Part shown: one piece after another, positions 50,634-58,278 of the stretch
Position numbering within the stretch: position 1 is the first letter of the stretch
Layout: every line of letters begins with the position of its first letter
Source of the DNA: JADMIH01 sp035274425
GTDB taxonomy: Bacteria; Chloroflexota; Chloroflexia; QHBQ01; JADMIH01
Direction of reading: 5' to 3'
DNA length: 64,000 bases
NCBI GenBank assembly: GCA_035274425.1
Contig: DATEOC010000027.1
Location: forward strand, 11,840-75,839
The notes under the pieces: generated by a model
Told to the model about the DNA's origin: nothing
Databases searched by the model: none
What the model saw: only the letters and a program-made list of their open reading frames with translations
Position numbers and translations under genes: made by a program

Positions 50634-50710
50634 GCGCCCATAGCTCAGAGGACTAGAGCATCCGCCTTCTAAGCGGGTGGCCGCAGGTTCGAATCCTGCT
50701 GGGCGCGCCA
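50634..50710 (+). tRNA. tRNA-Arg (anticodon TCT)
   Basis: Full cloverleaf. Acceptor GCGCCCA pairs with TGGGCGC, D-arm GCTC/GAGC, anticodon stem TCCGC/GCGGG with loop CTTCTAA (anticodon TCT, reads AGA), T-arm GCAGG TTCGAAT CCTGC, discriminator G, CCA encoded. It follows its own promoter. Confidence 0.97.
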
Positions 50711-50853
50711 AATAGCTCATGACCGTCGACTCCTCTTTCTACGCCCGCCCCTCTTCGCCACACGCACAACCTCGTCGTGAGTAGAACGTCTTAAATGGTG
50801 AGGGCAGGCGACAGGTTTTCCCCAATCTTGCGCTCAGTTTGAAACTAGTCTGG

Positions 50854-50859
50854 TATAAT
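50854..50859 (+). promoter_or_regulatory. Extended -10 promoter, leaderless start of GT2 gene
   Basis: TGGTATAAT ends 6 bases before the ATG at 50866, so transcription should begin at the A of the ATG. Confidence 0.65.
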
Positions 50860-50865
50860 GCTGCC

Positions 50866-51873
50866 ATGCCAAATCTGGCTATCATTATCGTAAATTATAA
50901 TACTCGCGAGCTACTCGCTACTTGCCTCCAGTCGGTGTACGCAAACCACACCGGCATCCCTTTCCACGTCCTGGTCGTAGACAACCTCTCCTCCGATGGG
51001 AGCGCCGGTATGGTGAAGGCGCATTTTCCCCAGGCCACGCTCATCGTGAGTGACCGTAATGGCGGATTCGGGTACGCGAACAACCTGGCGCTCCGGTGGC
51101 TGGCACAGCAGGCCGCGCTGCCGTCCTCGGGCACGTCAGGGGGGAGTATGAGGCTGAGCGGCCCCGCGACCGGCAAGCAGCCTTGCACCGAAGTACCTGA
51201 GCAGGGCAGTGCGCTCTTCAAGATGCCCTGCGACTATGTCCTTTTCTTGAACCCCGATACGGTGCTGCCTGCCGACGCCCTCGATGTCACAGTGGGGTAT
51301 ATGGAAGAGCATGAGCGCGTGGGGATATTGGGGCCGAAGGTGGTCAAGCTCGACGGCACGCTCGACCTGGCGTGCAGGCGATCATTCCCGACCCCGGCTT
51401 CCTCTTTCTACAAGCTGACGGGCCTGAGCAAGCTCTTCCCCCGCAGCCGCGCGGTGGCGCGCTACAACCTCACATACCTGAGCGACGATGAGACGGCGGA
51501 GGTGGACTCGGTGATGGGTGCGTACATGCTGGCGCGCTCGGAGGCGCTGGAGGAGGCGGGGCTGTTCGATGAGCGCTTCTTTATGTACGGTGAAGACCTT
51601 GACCTGGCGTTTCGCATTAAGGCCCGTGGCTGGAAAGTGGTATACTATCCCGCCGTGGAAGTGTTACATCATAAAGGTGCGAGCAGTCGCAAGCAGAGCG
51701 AGCGCTCTATACGCGAGTTTTACCGTGCGATGCGCGTTTTCTACCAGAAGCACTACGCGCCGCACTCCAATGGCGTGATAAATGCTGTAGTCCAATTGGG
51801 AATAACGCTCAGGGGGAGGCTTGCGCTCTTACAGAACGCATTGCGACCTCCAGAGCGTAAGAGGGTGACTTAG
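50866..51873 (+). CDS. Family 2 glycosyltransferase
   Basis: A 335-aa cytoplasmic GT-A glycosyltransferase of the rhamnosyltransferase (WbbL/RfbF) type. IIIVNYNTRELLATCLQS opens the nucleotide-binding domain, VVDNLSSDGS follows, FLNPDTVLP near residue 131 is the DxD-like motif, and YGEDLDLAFR near residue 242 the ED catalytic motif. It should transfer a sugar from an NDP-sugar onto a lipid-linked or polysaccharide acceptor. The start at 50866 is chosen because the promoter leaves no room for the upstream TTG at 50839. A polyprenyl-phosphate sugar transferase follows after 82 bases, so the two may work in exopolysaccharide assembly. Confidence 0.9.
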   Translation: MPNLAIIIVNYNTRELLATCLQSVYANHTGIPFHVLVVDNLSSDGSAGMVKAHFPQATLIVSDRNGGFGYANNLALRWLAQQAALPSSGTSGGSMRLSGPATGKQPCTEVPEQGSALFKMPCDYVLFLNPDTVLPADALDVTVGYMEEHERVGILGPKVVKLDGTLDLACRRSFPTPASSFYKLTGLSKLFPRSRAVARYNLTYLSDDETAEVDSVMGAYMLARSEALEEAGLFDERFFMYGEDLDLAFRIKARGWKVVYYPAVEVLHHKGASSRKQSERSIREFYRAMRVFYQKHYAPHSNGVINAVVQLGITLRGRLALLQNALRPPERKRVT

Positions 51874-51941
51874 TAGTGAGTAGCGAGTTACGAACACTCA
51901 GTTACTCGCCACTTACTACTCGCTACTCACCACTCACTACT
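51871..51941. repeat. ACTACTC-type heptamers with inverted arrangement
   Basis: GAGTAGC-type units on the left, ACTACTC, GCTACTC, ACCACTC and ACTACTG on the right, between the two glycan genes. Confidence 0.7.
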
Positions 51942-51955
51942 GGTAACAATGGGCG

Positions 51956-53713
51956 ATGAATAATCCTTTCAGGAACATTGGCGGAAGCGGCAAGCAGCAT
52001 CGAGCATCTTCGATGATGGCTTCTAGCCATGCGCCGGTAGCTGAGCCTCCACGCGTCCCTGCGGGTCCATCCGTAACGCCGCCTCGCGCGCCTACCACTA
52101 CGCCTACTGATGGGGCTGCGCCGGTATCCATACCTCGGCCTGTCTCACCTGAGGATGCGGAGCGCGTTGCCAGGCAAGTGCAGGAAGCTCGGGCTGACCG
52201 TTTCCTCAAGGGATTAGCTGAAAGCAGCCCTGAGCCTGATAATATACTGACGCTCCCTCCGTTGCCGGGAGCACCTCTGCGATTCGCGCCCATAGTGTTG
52301 GTGCTGGCTCAGATGGTCCTCGATATGGTGGCCGTAGCGGGGTCATTTGTCTTCTCCTACTGGCTCAACTTCGAGTCAGACATATTTCGCAAGTTCATCG
52401 AGCCGGATGTTTCGACCTACGCGACCATGCTTGCTGTCACTGTCGGAACGATCATTGTTACCTTCTACTTGAGCAAGCTCTACAGCCTCAAGCGTGGGGC
52501 CTCGAGGGTAGATCAGTTCTATAAGATAGCGGCGGCGGTCTCAATGGGCACCGTACTATCATTAGCCACCAACTCGATCATCCTGGGAGACGATTTCGTC
52601 TATTCAAGGCAGATATTATTGATGGGATGGCTCCTGTCTATCACATTGGTGACCGTTACACGTGTACTGTATGGGTGGTTCATTGGCGAATTGCGCAAAC
52701 ACGGTATTGATCGCTCACGCGTGCTTATCGTGGGTGCGGGACCTACAGCGGCGGTGGTTGTAGAGCGCCTTGACCGCCATCGCACCATCGGCTATCACGT
52801 TGTAGGTGTGGTAGAGAATACGTATACGGAGAAGTTGCGGACGTCGGCGAAAGTGGGAGCCGCGCCGGTGCTGGGCACATTACCAAAGCTACAGGAGATC
52901 GTCCGCAAGAACAAGGTTGATGAAGTAATAGTCGCCCTTAGCGGCGCATCCGACAAGGAGCTTAGGGATATAATCAGCCTTATCCAGGACGAGAGCGTAT
53001 CCGTAAAGATATACCCCGACGCCTTCCAGCTGATGACGCACAACGAGGTGAGCGTGGCCGAGTTGAGCGGTCTGCCTCTGATGACCGTCAAGGATGTGGC
53101 GTTGCGCGGTTGGAACCGCCTGTTGAAGCGAGCATTCGACGTAATGTTCAGCTTTATCGTGCTTGTGCTGACCGCGCCGCTGATGCTGGTAATGGCCCTC
53201 GCCGTGAAGTTGACCAGTACTGGCCCCGTCTTCTTCATCCAGGAGCGTGTGGGACTGGACGGGACGCCCTTCCTACTCGTCAAGTTCCGTACGATGCGTG
53301 TGGAGACGGATGAGAAAGGGGCACCCAAAGTGCGCGGTAGCCTGCCGGCCTGGACTATCGCCAATGATCCCCGGCGCACACCTGTTGGCGCGTTCCTTCG
53401 CAGGTTCTCGCTGGACGAGTTGCCGCAATTCTACAACGTGCTCGTTGGAGAGATGAGCGTGGTGGGGCCGAGGCCTGAGCAGCCGGAGTACGTCAAGGAA
53501 TTCGCCCTACGTGATCGTAGATATATGCGCAGGCACCGCGAGAAGGCAGGCATCACCGGCTGGGCTCAGGTCAACGGTTTGCGAGGGGATAGCTCCATCG
53601 AGCTGCGCACCGCAGCCGACCTCTATTACGTTGAGAACTGGTCCCTCCTATTCGACCTCAAGATCATCGTCCGCACACTCGTAGCGGTAGTGCGGGGGAA
53701 GAATGCTTATTGA
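51956..53713 (+). CDS. Undecaprenyl-phosphate sugar phosphotransferase (WbaP/EpsE type)
   Basis: A 585-aa exopolysaccharide polyprenyl glycosylphosphotransferase that moves a sugar-phosphate onto undecaprenyl phosphate, the first step of a lipid-linked glycan. N-terminal 100 residues are disordered and Pro-rich; four membrane helices lie at about 105-220; a Rossmann CoA-binding-like domain follows (VLIVGAGPTAAVVVERL near 260); the C-terminal bacterial sugar transferase domain begins KRAFDVMFSFIVLVLTAPLM near 390, with GPVFFIQERVGLDG and SLDELPQFYNVLVGEMSVVG containing the conserved basic and acidic residues. The partner glycosyltransferase is upstream. Confidence 0.93.
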   Translation: MNNPFRNIGGSGKQHRASSMMASSHAPVAEPPRVPAGPSVTPPRAPTTTPTDGAAPVSIPRPVSPEDAERVARQVQEARADRFLKGLAESSPEPDNILTLPPLPGAPLRFAPIVLVLAQMVLDMVAVAGSFVFSYWLNFESDIFRKFIEPDVSTYATMLAVTVGTIIVTFYLSKLYSLKRGASRVDQFYKIAAAVSMGTVLSLATNSIILGDDFVYSRQILLMGWLLSITLVTVTRVLYGWFIGELRKHGIDRSRVLIVGAGPTAAVVVERLDRHRTIGYHVVGVVENTYTEKLRTSAKVGAAPVLGTLPKLQEIVRKNKVDEVIVALSGASDKELRDIISLIQDESVSVKIYPDAFQLMTHNEVSVAELSGLPLMTVKDVALRGWNRLLKRAFDVMFSFIVLVLTAPLMLVMALAVKLTSTGPVFFIQERVGLDGTPFLLVKFRTMRVETDEKGAPKVRGSLPAWTIANDPRRTPVGAFLRRFSLDELPQFYNVLVGEMSVVGPRPEQPEYVKEFALRDRRYMRRHREKAGITGWAQVNGLRGDSSIELRTAADLYYVENWSLLFDLKIIVRTLVAVVRGKNAY

Positions 53714-53842
53714 CGACGGACGACGGACGATGGGCAATTTACAAGGAACGATGGATCTGATTCAATATTGCTGTGTTGCCCGCTAAAGGAATTTGCCCCT
53801 ATCAACCTTCTTCCGTCGTCTGTCGTCTGTCGTCCGTCGTCA
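53713..53842. repeat. Heptamer repeats flanking a short spacer
   Basis: GACGACG units after the sugar-transferase stop and reverse-complement CGTCGTC/TGTCGTC units at 53812-53841, ending 10 bases before the moaC start, so no Shine-Dalgarno is visible for moaC. Confidence 0.8.
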
Positions 53843-53851
53843 AAATGACCA

Positions 53852-54346
53852 ATGCCTGACCTCACCCACCTTGACGAGAGCGGCCATGCGCGCATGGTTG
53901 ACGTAGGGAGCAAGCCTGATACTGAGCGTGTCGCGGTGGCGCGCGGGGAGGTACACGTCGGCGCTGAGACCCTCGCGCTCGTGAGAGAAGGTAAGGCTGC
54001 AAAAGGGGATGTGCTGGCGGTAGCGCGGGTCGCGGGTATCATGGCCGCCAAGAAGACGTCTGAATTGATCCCCCTGTGCCACCCTATTATGCTCACTTCG
54101 GTGAAGGTCGACTTTTCTTTCCAGGAGTGGGGCATCGAGGTTGAGGCGCGGGCGAAAACCACCGGGCCTACCGGGGTAGAGATGGAAGCTCTGACCGCCG
54201 TTTCGGTGGCCGCGCTGACGATATATGACATGCTCAAGGCAGCCGAGCGCGGTATCACGATAAGCAATATCGGCCTTGTGCGTAAAGAGGGAGGTAAGAG
54301 CGGGGTATGGGAGCGGGAGACGGGAGGCGTGATGCGTGATGCGTGA
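53852..54346 (+). CDS. moaC: Cyclic pyranopterin monophosphate synthase MoaC
   Basis: Second enzyme of molybdopterin synthesis, converting the MoaA product to cyclic pyranopterin monophosphate. The 164-aa protein is full length, with VDVGSKPDTERVAVARGEVHV at the start, KGDVLAVARVAGIMAAKKTS near residue 50, LIPLCHPIMLTSVKVDF near 70 and GVEMEALTAVSVAALTIYDM near 110, then KEGGKSGVW at the usual end. The final residues (VMRDA) and the stop come from GTGATGC repeats. No other moa gene is adjacent, unusual since moaC usually clusters with moaA/B. Confidence 0.96.
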   Translation: MPDLTHLDESGHARMVDVGSKPDTERVAVARGEVHVGAETLALVREGKAAKGDVLAVARVAGIMAAKKTSELIPLCHPIMLTSVKVDFSFQEWGIEVEARAKTTGPTGVEMEALTAVSVAALTIYDMLKAAERGITISNIGLVRKEGGKSGVWERETGGVMRDA

Positions 54347-54430
54347 TGCGTGAAACGTGATGATGGACGATAGACGATAGACGATAGACGATAGACGATA
54401 GACGATAGACGATAGAGTGAACCGTGAGGC
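54328..54430. repeat. Heptamer array (GTGATGC then GACGATA)
   Basis: GTGATGC units overlapping the moaC stop, a GTGAAAC, then about seven GACGATA units, followed by GTGAGGC. Confidence 0.9.
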
Positions 54431-54483
54431 GTGAGGCGTTGGGAGATGGTGCAACTTGACGGCGATTCGACAGTTAATATTTT

Positions 54484-55950
54484 ATGAAGTCATGTCCTTT
54501 GGCAAACGCATTTCGATACAAGGCTCTTGTATGTACTCTGCTCTTGTTTATGCTCACGGGCGGAATGCCCTTACCCGCTGGGAGAGCAGCAACTGAGGTA
54601 GATACCCTCTTTCGCGACTTTTACGACAGATACCAGGGGCTGCGCGTGCTGGGAAACCCTGTTGGCGGGCTTACCGCAATAGTGGGATTTTCGGCGCAGT
54701 ACTTTGAGAAGGGGCGTATCGAAGACCACCGTTCTGAGACCGCCAATCCCGCCTGGGCATACCTGTATGGCAGGCTCGTGCCTGAGATGATGGACCGCAA
54801 CCCCACGGGCGCGGTAAGTGGCACCGACAAGCGTTACTCCGACCTGCGTGCCATGCACGATCCCAGGACGAGATGGCCCGTTCCCAACAGCTACCGCCCA
54901 GGGACCACATTGATGTCAAAAGAGGGAGTCTTCATCCCGTTTGATGCTCAATTGCGCGCCGTGCCAGGCTACAAGGTGCCCGACTTCCTGTGGCGCTACA
55001 TCAATCAGACCTCGCTTTTTCCAGGGGGTTGGCTCCACGATATTGGCCTCCCCATGACGGAAGCGTTTTCAGCTACCGCCATCAAGAATGGCGAGCGGCG
55101 CGATATTATCATGCAGGCATTCGAGCGCACGGTCCTAAGTTACGATCCCAAAAATCCGCCCCAGTGGCAGATCGAGCGCGCCAATATCGGCTGGGACGCT
55201 CTCCGCTTTCATGCCACCGGAGACGACCCTATCGCTATCCCCGCGGTTGGCGAGCGCGTGGCTTTTCCTATGCACATTATGGCACGTGTGGGGAGGCCGG
55301 GCGATACCGTCTCGGCTGTCGTTACCTGGCCCAGCGGAGATGTGCTGTCTCGCCCCTTTACCTTGTTGCGGGGCGAGGATGGGCGTGGCATCTTGATAGA
55401 TGACCTCGACTGGGAGAGCGAAGGTCCGCCTCCCCAGCCTCCGACGGGCGCTGCCTTGCTGCAAATATGCGGCACGGGAGGAGTCATATTGGCCCAGAAG
55501 CAAATAGAGGCCCTGTATTGGGAAGATGCTCCCAGCTTCACACGTGTGACCCTCTATTGGACCGATGGGGAGGAAGTTGTGGCGGTGAAGCGTCCCGTCC
55601 CGAAGACTACCAGCGTCGCCAGGGTCGCGCTTGAGGAGCTATTATGGGGGCCGGGGCCGCGAACCATAGGCATGGCGGGGTTTGGCACGGCGCTCCCGAC
55701 CCCCCAGGAGGTCTTGAGCTTCTCAGGACGCCGCCCTGACTGGGGGCCGCGCTTCACCCTCCGCAAGCTCACCATCGCGAACGGGGTCGCCACAGCCGAT
55801 TTCTCGGACGAGCTGCGCGCCTACGGCGGAGGTTCTCTGCGCGTCAGCCTCATCCGCGAGCAGATTACCCGCACCCTCCTGGAGTTCCCCACCGTCAATG
55901 AGGTGGTTATCACTATAGAGGGAAAGACGGAGGGGGTGCTGGAGCCGTGA
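54484..55950 (+). CDS. Exported GerMN-domain protein
   Basis: A 488-aa secreted protein. Signal peptide at 1-36 (YKALVCTLLLFMLTGGMPLPAG). Residues about 40-230 resemble LGFP-free L,D-like repeat regions with FRDFYDRYQGLRVLGNPVGG, a pattern seen in secreted Chloroflexota proteins of unknown role. The C-terminal domain (about 350-488) is GerMN: VTLYWTDGEEVVAVKR, LEELLWGPGP, then ATADFSDELRAYGGGS and TLLEFPTVNEVVITIEG. GerMN domains occur in spore germination and cell-envelope proteins. No clear ribosome binding site is visible before the ATG. The stop is followed by heptamers. Confidence 0.75.
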   Translation: MKSCPLANAFRYKALVCTLLLFMLTGGMPLPAGRAATEVDTLFRDFYDRYQGLRVLGNPVGGLTAIVGFSAQYFEKGRIEDHRSETANPAWAYLYGRLVPEMMDRNPTGAVSGTDKRYSDLRAMHDPRTRWPVPNSYRPGTTLMSKEGVFIPFDAQLRAVPGYKVPDFLWRYINQTSLFPGGWLHDIGLPMTEAFSATAIKNGERRDIIMQAFERTVLSYDPKNPPQWQIERANIGWDALRFHATGDDPIAIPAVGERVAFPMHIMARVGRPGDTVSAVVTWPSGDVLSRPFTLLRGEDGRGILIDDLDWESEGPPPQPPTGAALLQICGTGGVILAQKQIEALYWEDAPSFTRVTLYWTDGEEVVAVKRPVPKTTSVARVALEELLWGPGPRTIGMAGFGTALPTPQEVLSFSGRRPDWGPRFTLRKLTIANGVATADFSDELRAYGGGSLRVSLIREQITRTLLEFPTVNEVVITIEGKTEGVLEP

Positions 55951-56046
55951 CGACGGACGACGGACGATGGACGATGAAACGTGAAACGTGATGCGTGATT
56001 ATTGAGTAATTACCGACTATTTTGGACTTTGGACTTTGGACTTTGG
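55947..56046. repeat. Heptamers GACGACG, GTGAAAC, GTGATGC, GGACTTT
   Basis: Several heptamer types in a row: GACGACG units at the GerMN stop, then GTGAAAC and GTGATGC, then three GGACTTT units at about 56022-56045 that supply the ribosome binding region of the next small gene. Confidence 0.85.
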
Positions 56047-56055
56047 AGGGAAGAC

Positions 56056-56346
56056 GTGCGGTACGAGACACATACGCAAATGAAGCGTGAAGAGGTATTC
56101 GAGGCTGCCAGGCGGTTCTTTGGGCAGGAGGAGGGCGGCCTCGGCATGAAGTTGAGCGCGCACCAGGGGAACCAGATAGCCTTCTTCGGGGATGGCCTCA
56201 TCTGGGTGACGGTGTGGCCTTCTAAACCCGGCAAGCCTATTCGGGTGGACGTTGACGTGTCTGAACGCGACGCCGACGCTAAGGCATTCATTAAGAAGGT
56301 GCTTGATGCGCCCGTGCGGGCCGCGAGTGGAGGGGCAGGAGTTTAA
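56056..56346 (+). CDS. Unknown 96-aa protein
   Basis: A small soluble protein. GGAGGG lies 5 bases before the GTG at 56056, preferred over the ATG at 56002, which would translate GGACTTT repeats. No family is recognised; the sequence KREEVFEAARRFFGQ then GLIWVTVWPSKPGKPIRVDVDV suggests one helix followed by a beta hairpin. It lies downstream of the GerMN gene. Confidence 0.6.
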   Translation: MRYETHTQMKREEVFEAARRFFGQEEGGLGMKLSAHQGNQIAFFGDGLIWVTVWPSKPGKPIRVDVDVSERDADAKAFIKKVLDAPVRAASGGAGV

Positions 56347-56421
56347 CGCTTGCACCTCTGGTAGTGGCCAGGTATAATTAGCACAACTTAAAGGTGTACG
56401 GAGCGGCTGCACATTACTAGA

Positions 56422-56629
56422 GCCTGTCTGCAAACTCGGTGTGTGGTCTCGCCCGGCATCTGATGAATATTAACAAAATAATCGGCATACGTGCCCCAAG
56501 CCCCGCCCGGCGGATGAATCCGCGGGCTACACATACGAAGCCTCCCTTCGGAGGCTGAGGCTTGTCTGCTTCGTATGCTGATTATTTTGTGAAAGAGCAT
56601 TAGATGCCGGGCGTTGTTTGCGGACAGGC
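56422..56629. repeat. Nested palindromic element containing copy 2 of the 132-bp type
   Basis: The outer repeat GCCTGTCTGCAAAC/GTTTGCGGACAGGC encloses GCCCGGCATCT/AGATGCCGGGC, inside which lies a copy of the CAAAATAATCGGCATACG element (56474-56589) with its CCTCCCTTCGGAGG hairpin. The gap between the two genes here (347 bases) holds no ORF other than this. Confidence 0.75.
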
Positions 56630-56693
56630 CCCAGCTTCGTCCGTCGTTACTCTCTATGAGTGGCGAGTTCTTGATTTGGGAGGAGAGATTATC

Positions 56694-57359
56694 ATGGCAA
56701 TGTCGAATAGCGTGTGGACACGACAGGGCGCGGGCACCCTGAGCAAGAATCTTTATGCCTTCTTGATCTGTATGTGGACTGCTGTTGGAATAGGTGCCAG
56801 CGCAGTAGCGGCGTCCCTCAGCAGGAACTGGGGGCTTGATTGGCTGCTCATGATAGGCTCGCTGGTATTTGCCATTATCGGGGTGATTATCTCTGCCAAG
56901 AGCGACAACCCTGCGATTTCCTTTATGGGCTTTATGCTCGTGGCAGTTCCATTCGGGCTGTTGCTTGGCCCTGTAGTCTCCCTATATACGGATGCGAGCG
57001 TCGCAAGGGTACTCACCCTCACCACGGTGATTGTGGTTGTGCTTGGGATTATTGGGGCTGTTGTGCCTGCCAGCCTGGAAAGCTGGCGCGGATGGCTCTT
57101 TGGTGGGTTGCTCCTCTTACTGGGCGGCATGTTCCTTGTGCCGTTGATGGGGTTGTTCGGCGTGCATATCGGTGGCGCGCTGACTGCACTTGACTGGTTC
57201 GGCGTCGTCTTGTTCGGCGGGTATGTTATATACGACCTGAACCGTGCTATGAGGATTGCATATACCCTCGATAACTCAGTGGACGCGGCTGTGGCTATCT
57301 ACCTGGACTTCTTCAACATATTCATCAGGCTACTGTCGTTGCTTGGCGAGAAGGACTAA
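56694..57359 (+). CDS. Bax inhibitor-1/YccA family membrane protein
   Basis: A 221-aa protein with seven hydrophobic segments. The family signature is present: SLYTDASVARVLTLTTVIVVV in the middle helices, then YDLNRAMRIAYTLDNSVDAA followed by LDFFNIFIRLLSLLG at the C-terminus, with the Asp pair thought to act in pH-sensitive calcium leak in the family. GGAGGAGAG lies before the ATG at 56694, so the longer open frame from 56604 is not used. Role unknown in bacteria; stress-related proteins of this family form calcium channels. Confidence 0.9.
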   Translation: MAMSNSVWTRQGAGTLSKNLYAFLICMWTAVGIGASAVAASLSRNWGLDWLLMIGSLVFAIIGVIISAKSDNPAISFMGFMLVAVPFGLLLGPVVSLYTDASVARVLTLTTVIVVVLGIIGAVVPASLESWRGWLFGGLLLLLGGMFLVPLMGLFGVHIGGALTALDWFGVVLFGGYVIYDLNRAMRIAYTLDNSVDAAVAIYLDFFNIFIRLLSLLGEKD

Positions 57360-57501
57360 CGACGATAGCTAGAGGCATATCGCTAAGGAGTAGTACTTAA
57401 GTTTCCAGAAATGCTGGTCGTATAGTGCGATATTTCCTATGTTCATCTGCACTAGTTTGGGTCTATAGTTGGGGTAGGGCAGGGACAAATAGGAGATGGA
57501 A

Positions 57502-58215
57502 ATGCGACCTGAAATTAGAAAGGCGCGCTTTGCGCTGCTTGGCCTGGTGGTTCTTCTCTTAGGCTTGACGGGCTGTGGGGATGACGCGTCTACAGCATCG
57601 CTACCGGCGGTCCCGGTGCCGACGGAGGCTCCACTTGCGGAGGGTTGGACCAGGCACGTGCAGGCCGAAGATGGGTTCTCCATTGCCCTCGCGCCTTACT
57701 GGGATAAGGTTGACCTCGACCCATCGCTACTGGAATCTACGCTGGACCAACTTAAAGACTCAAACCCCAAGATAGGCCAGTTGCTGAGCAAGCAGGTAAC
57801 CAGCCTGGTCTCATCTGGCGTGAAGTTCTGGGCGTTCGACCAGGGCGGCAACGTAGAGATTACTGGTTTCGCCACGAACCTGAATGTAATCGTGCAGCCC
57901 TTGCCCAGCGCGATGAGCCTCGATGACTTTGTTAAGGAGACTATCTCTCAAGTTGACCAGTTCAAGCAGATGCTTGCCGGGCCGGTTACCCACCAGCGCG
58001 TAACTCTCTCTTCAGGAGATGCAGAGAAGATAGTTTACCATATGAGAATATCCGTGCCGGGCGTCTCAGAGGCCATCCAAACGACCACTACCCAGTACGC
58101 GGTAGTAGATGGCGCTAGAGCATACATACTTACTTTCTCAGCCCTCGCCGTAGAGGCAGATAAGTACGCCTCGACATTCGCGAAGATGGCGAGGACATTC
58201 CGAATAGTAAAGTAA
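57502..58215 (+). CDS. Lipoprotein of unknown function
   Basis: A 237-aa exported lipoprotein. Signal peptide and lipobox LGLTGCG at residues about 20-26 (lipidated Cys25). The mature part begins DDASTASLPAVPVPTEAP, a Pro/Ala linker, then a beta/alpha domain (EDGFSIALAPYWDKV ... AYILTFSALAVEADKYASTFAKMARTF) reminiscent of PsbP/DUF1795 folds. AGGAG lies 6 bases before the second ATG (57502), which I take as the start instead of 57496. It ends in a strong terminator. Confidence 0.8.
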   Translation: MRPEIRKARFALLGLVVLLLGLTGCGDDASTASLPAVPVPTEAPLAEGWTRHVQAEDGFSIALAPYWDKVDLDPSLLESTLDQLKDSNPKIGQLLSKQVTSLVSSGVKFWAFDQGGNVEITGFATNLNVIVQPLPSAMSLDDFVKETISQVDQFKQMLAGPVTHQRVTLSSGDAEKIVYHMRISVPGVSEAIQTTTTQYAVVDGARAYILTFSALAVEADKYASTFAKMARTFRIVK

Positions 58216-58221
58216 ATCTGT

Positions 58222-58264
58222 GAGAAGAAAAATCCCGTCGCGCAGCGACGGGATTTTTCTTCTC
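58222..58264. terminator. Bidirectional intrinsic terminator
   Basis: A perfect 20-base-pair stem (GAGAAGAAAAATCCCGTCGC and complement), loop GCA, with A/T tracts for both directions. It separates the lipoprotein gene from hppA. Confidence 0.9.
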
Positions 58265-58278
58265 TTCTGAATTAAGCT

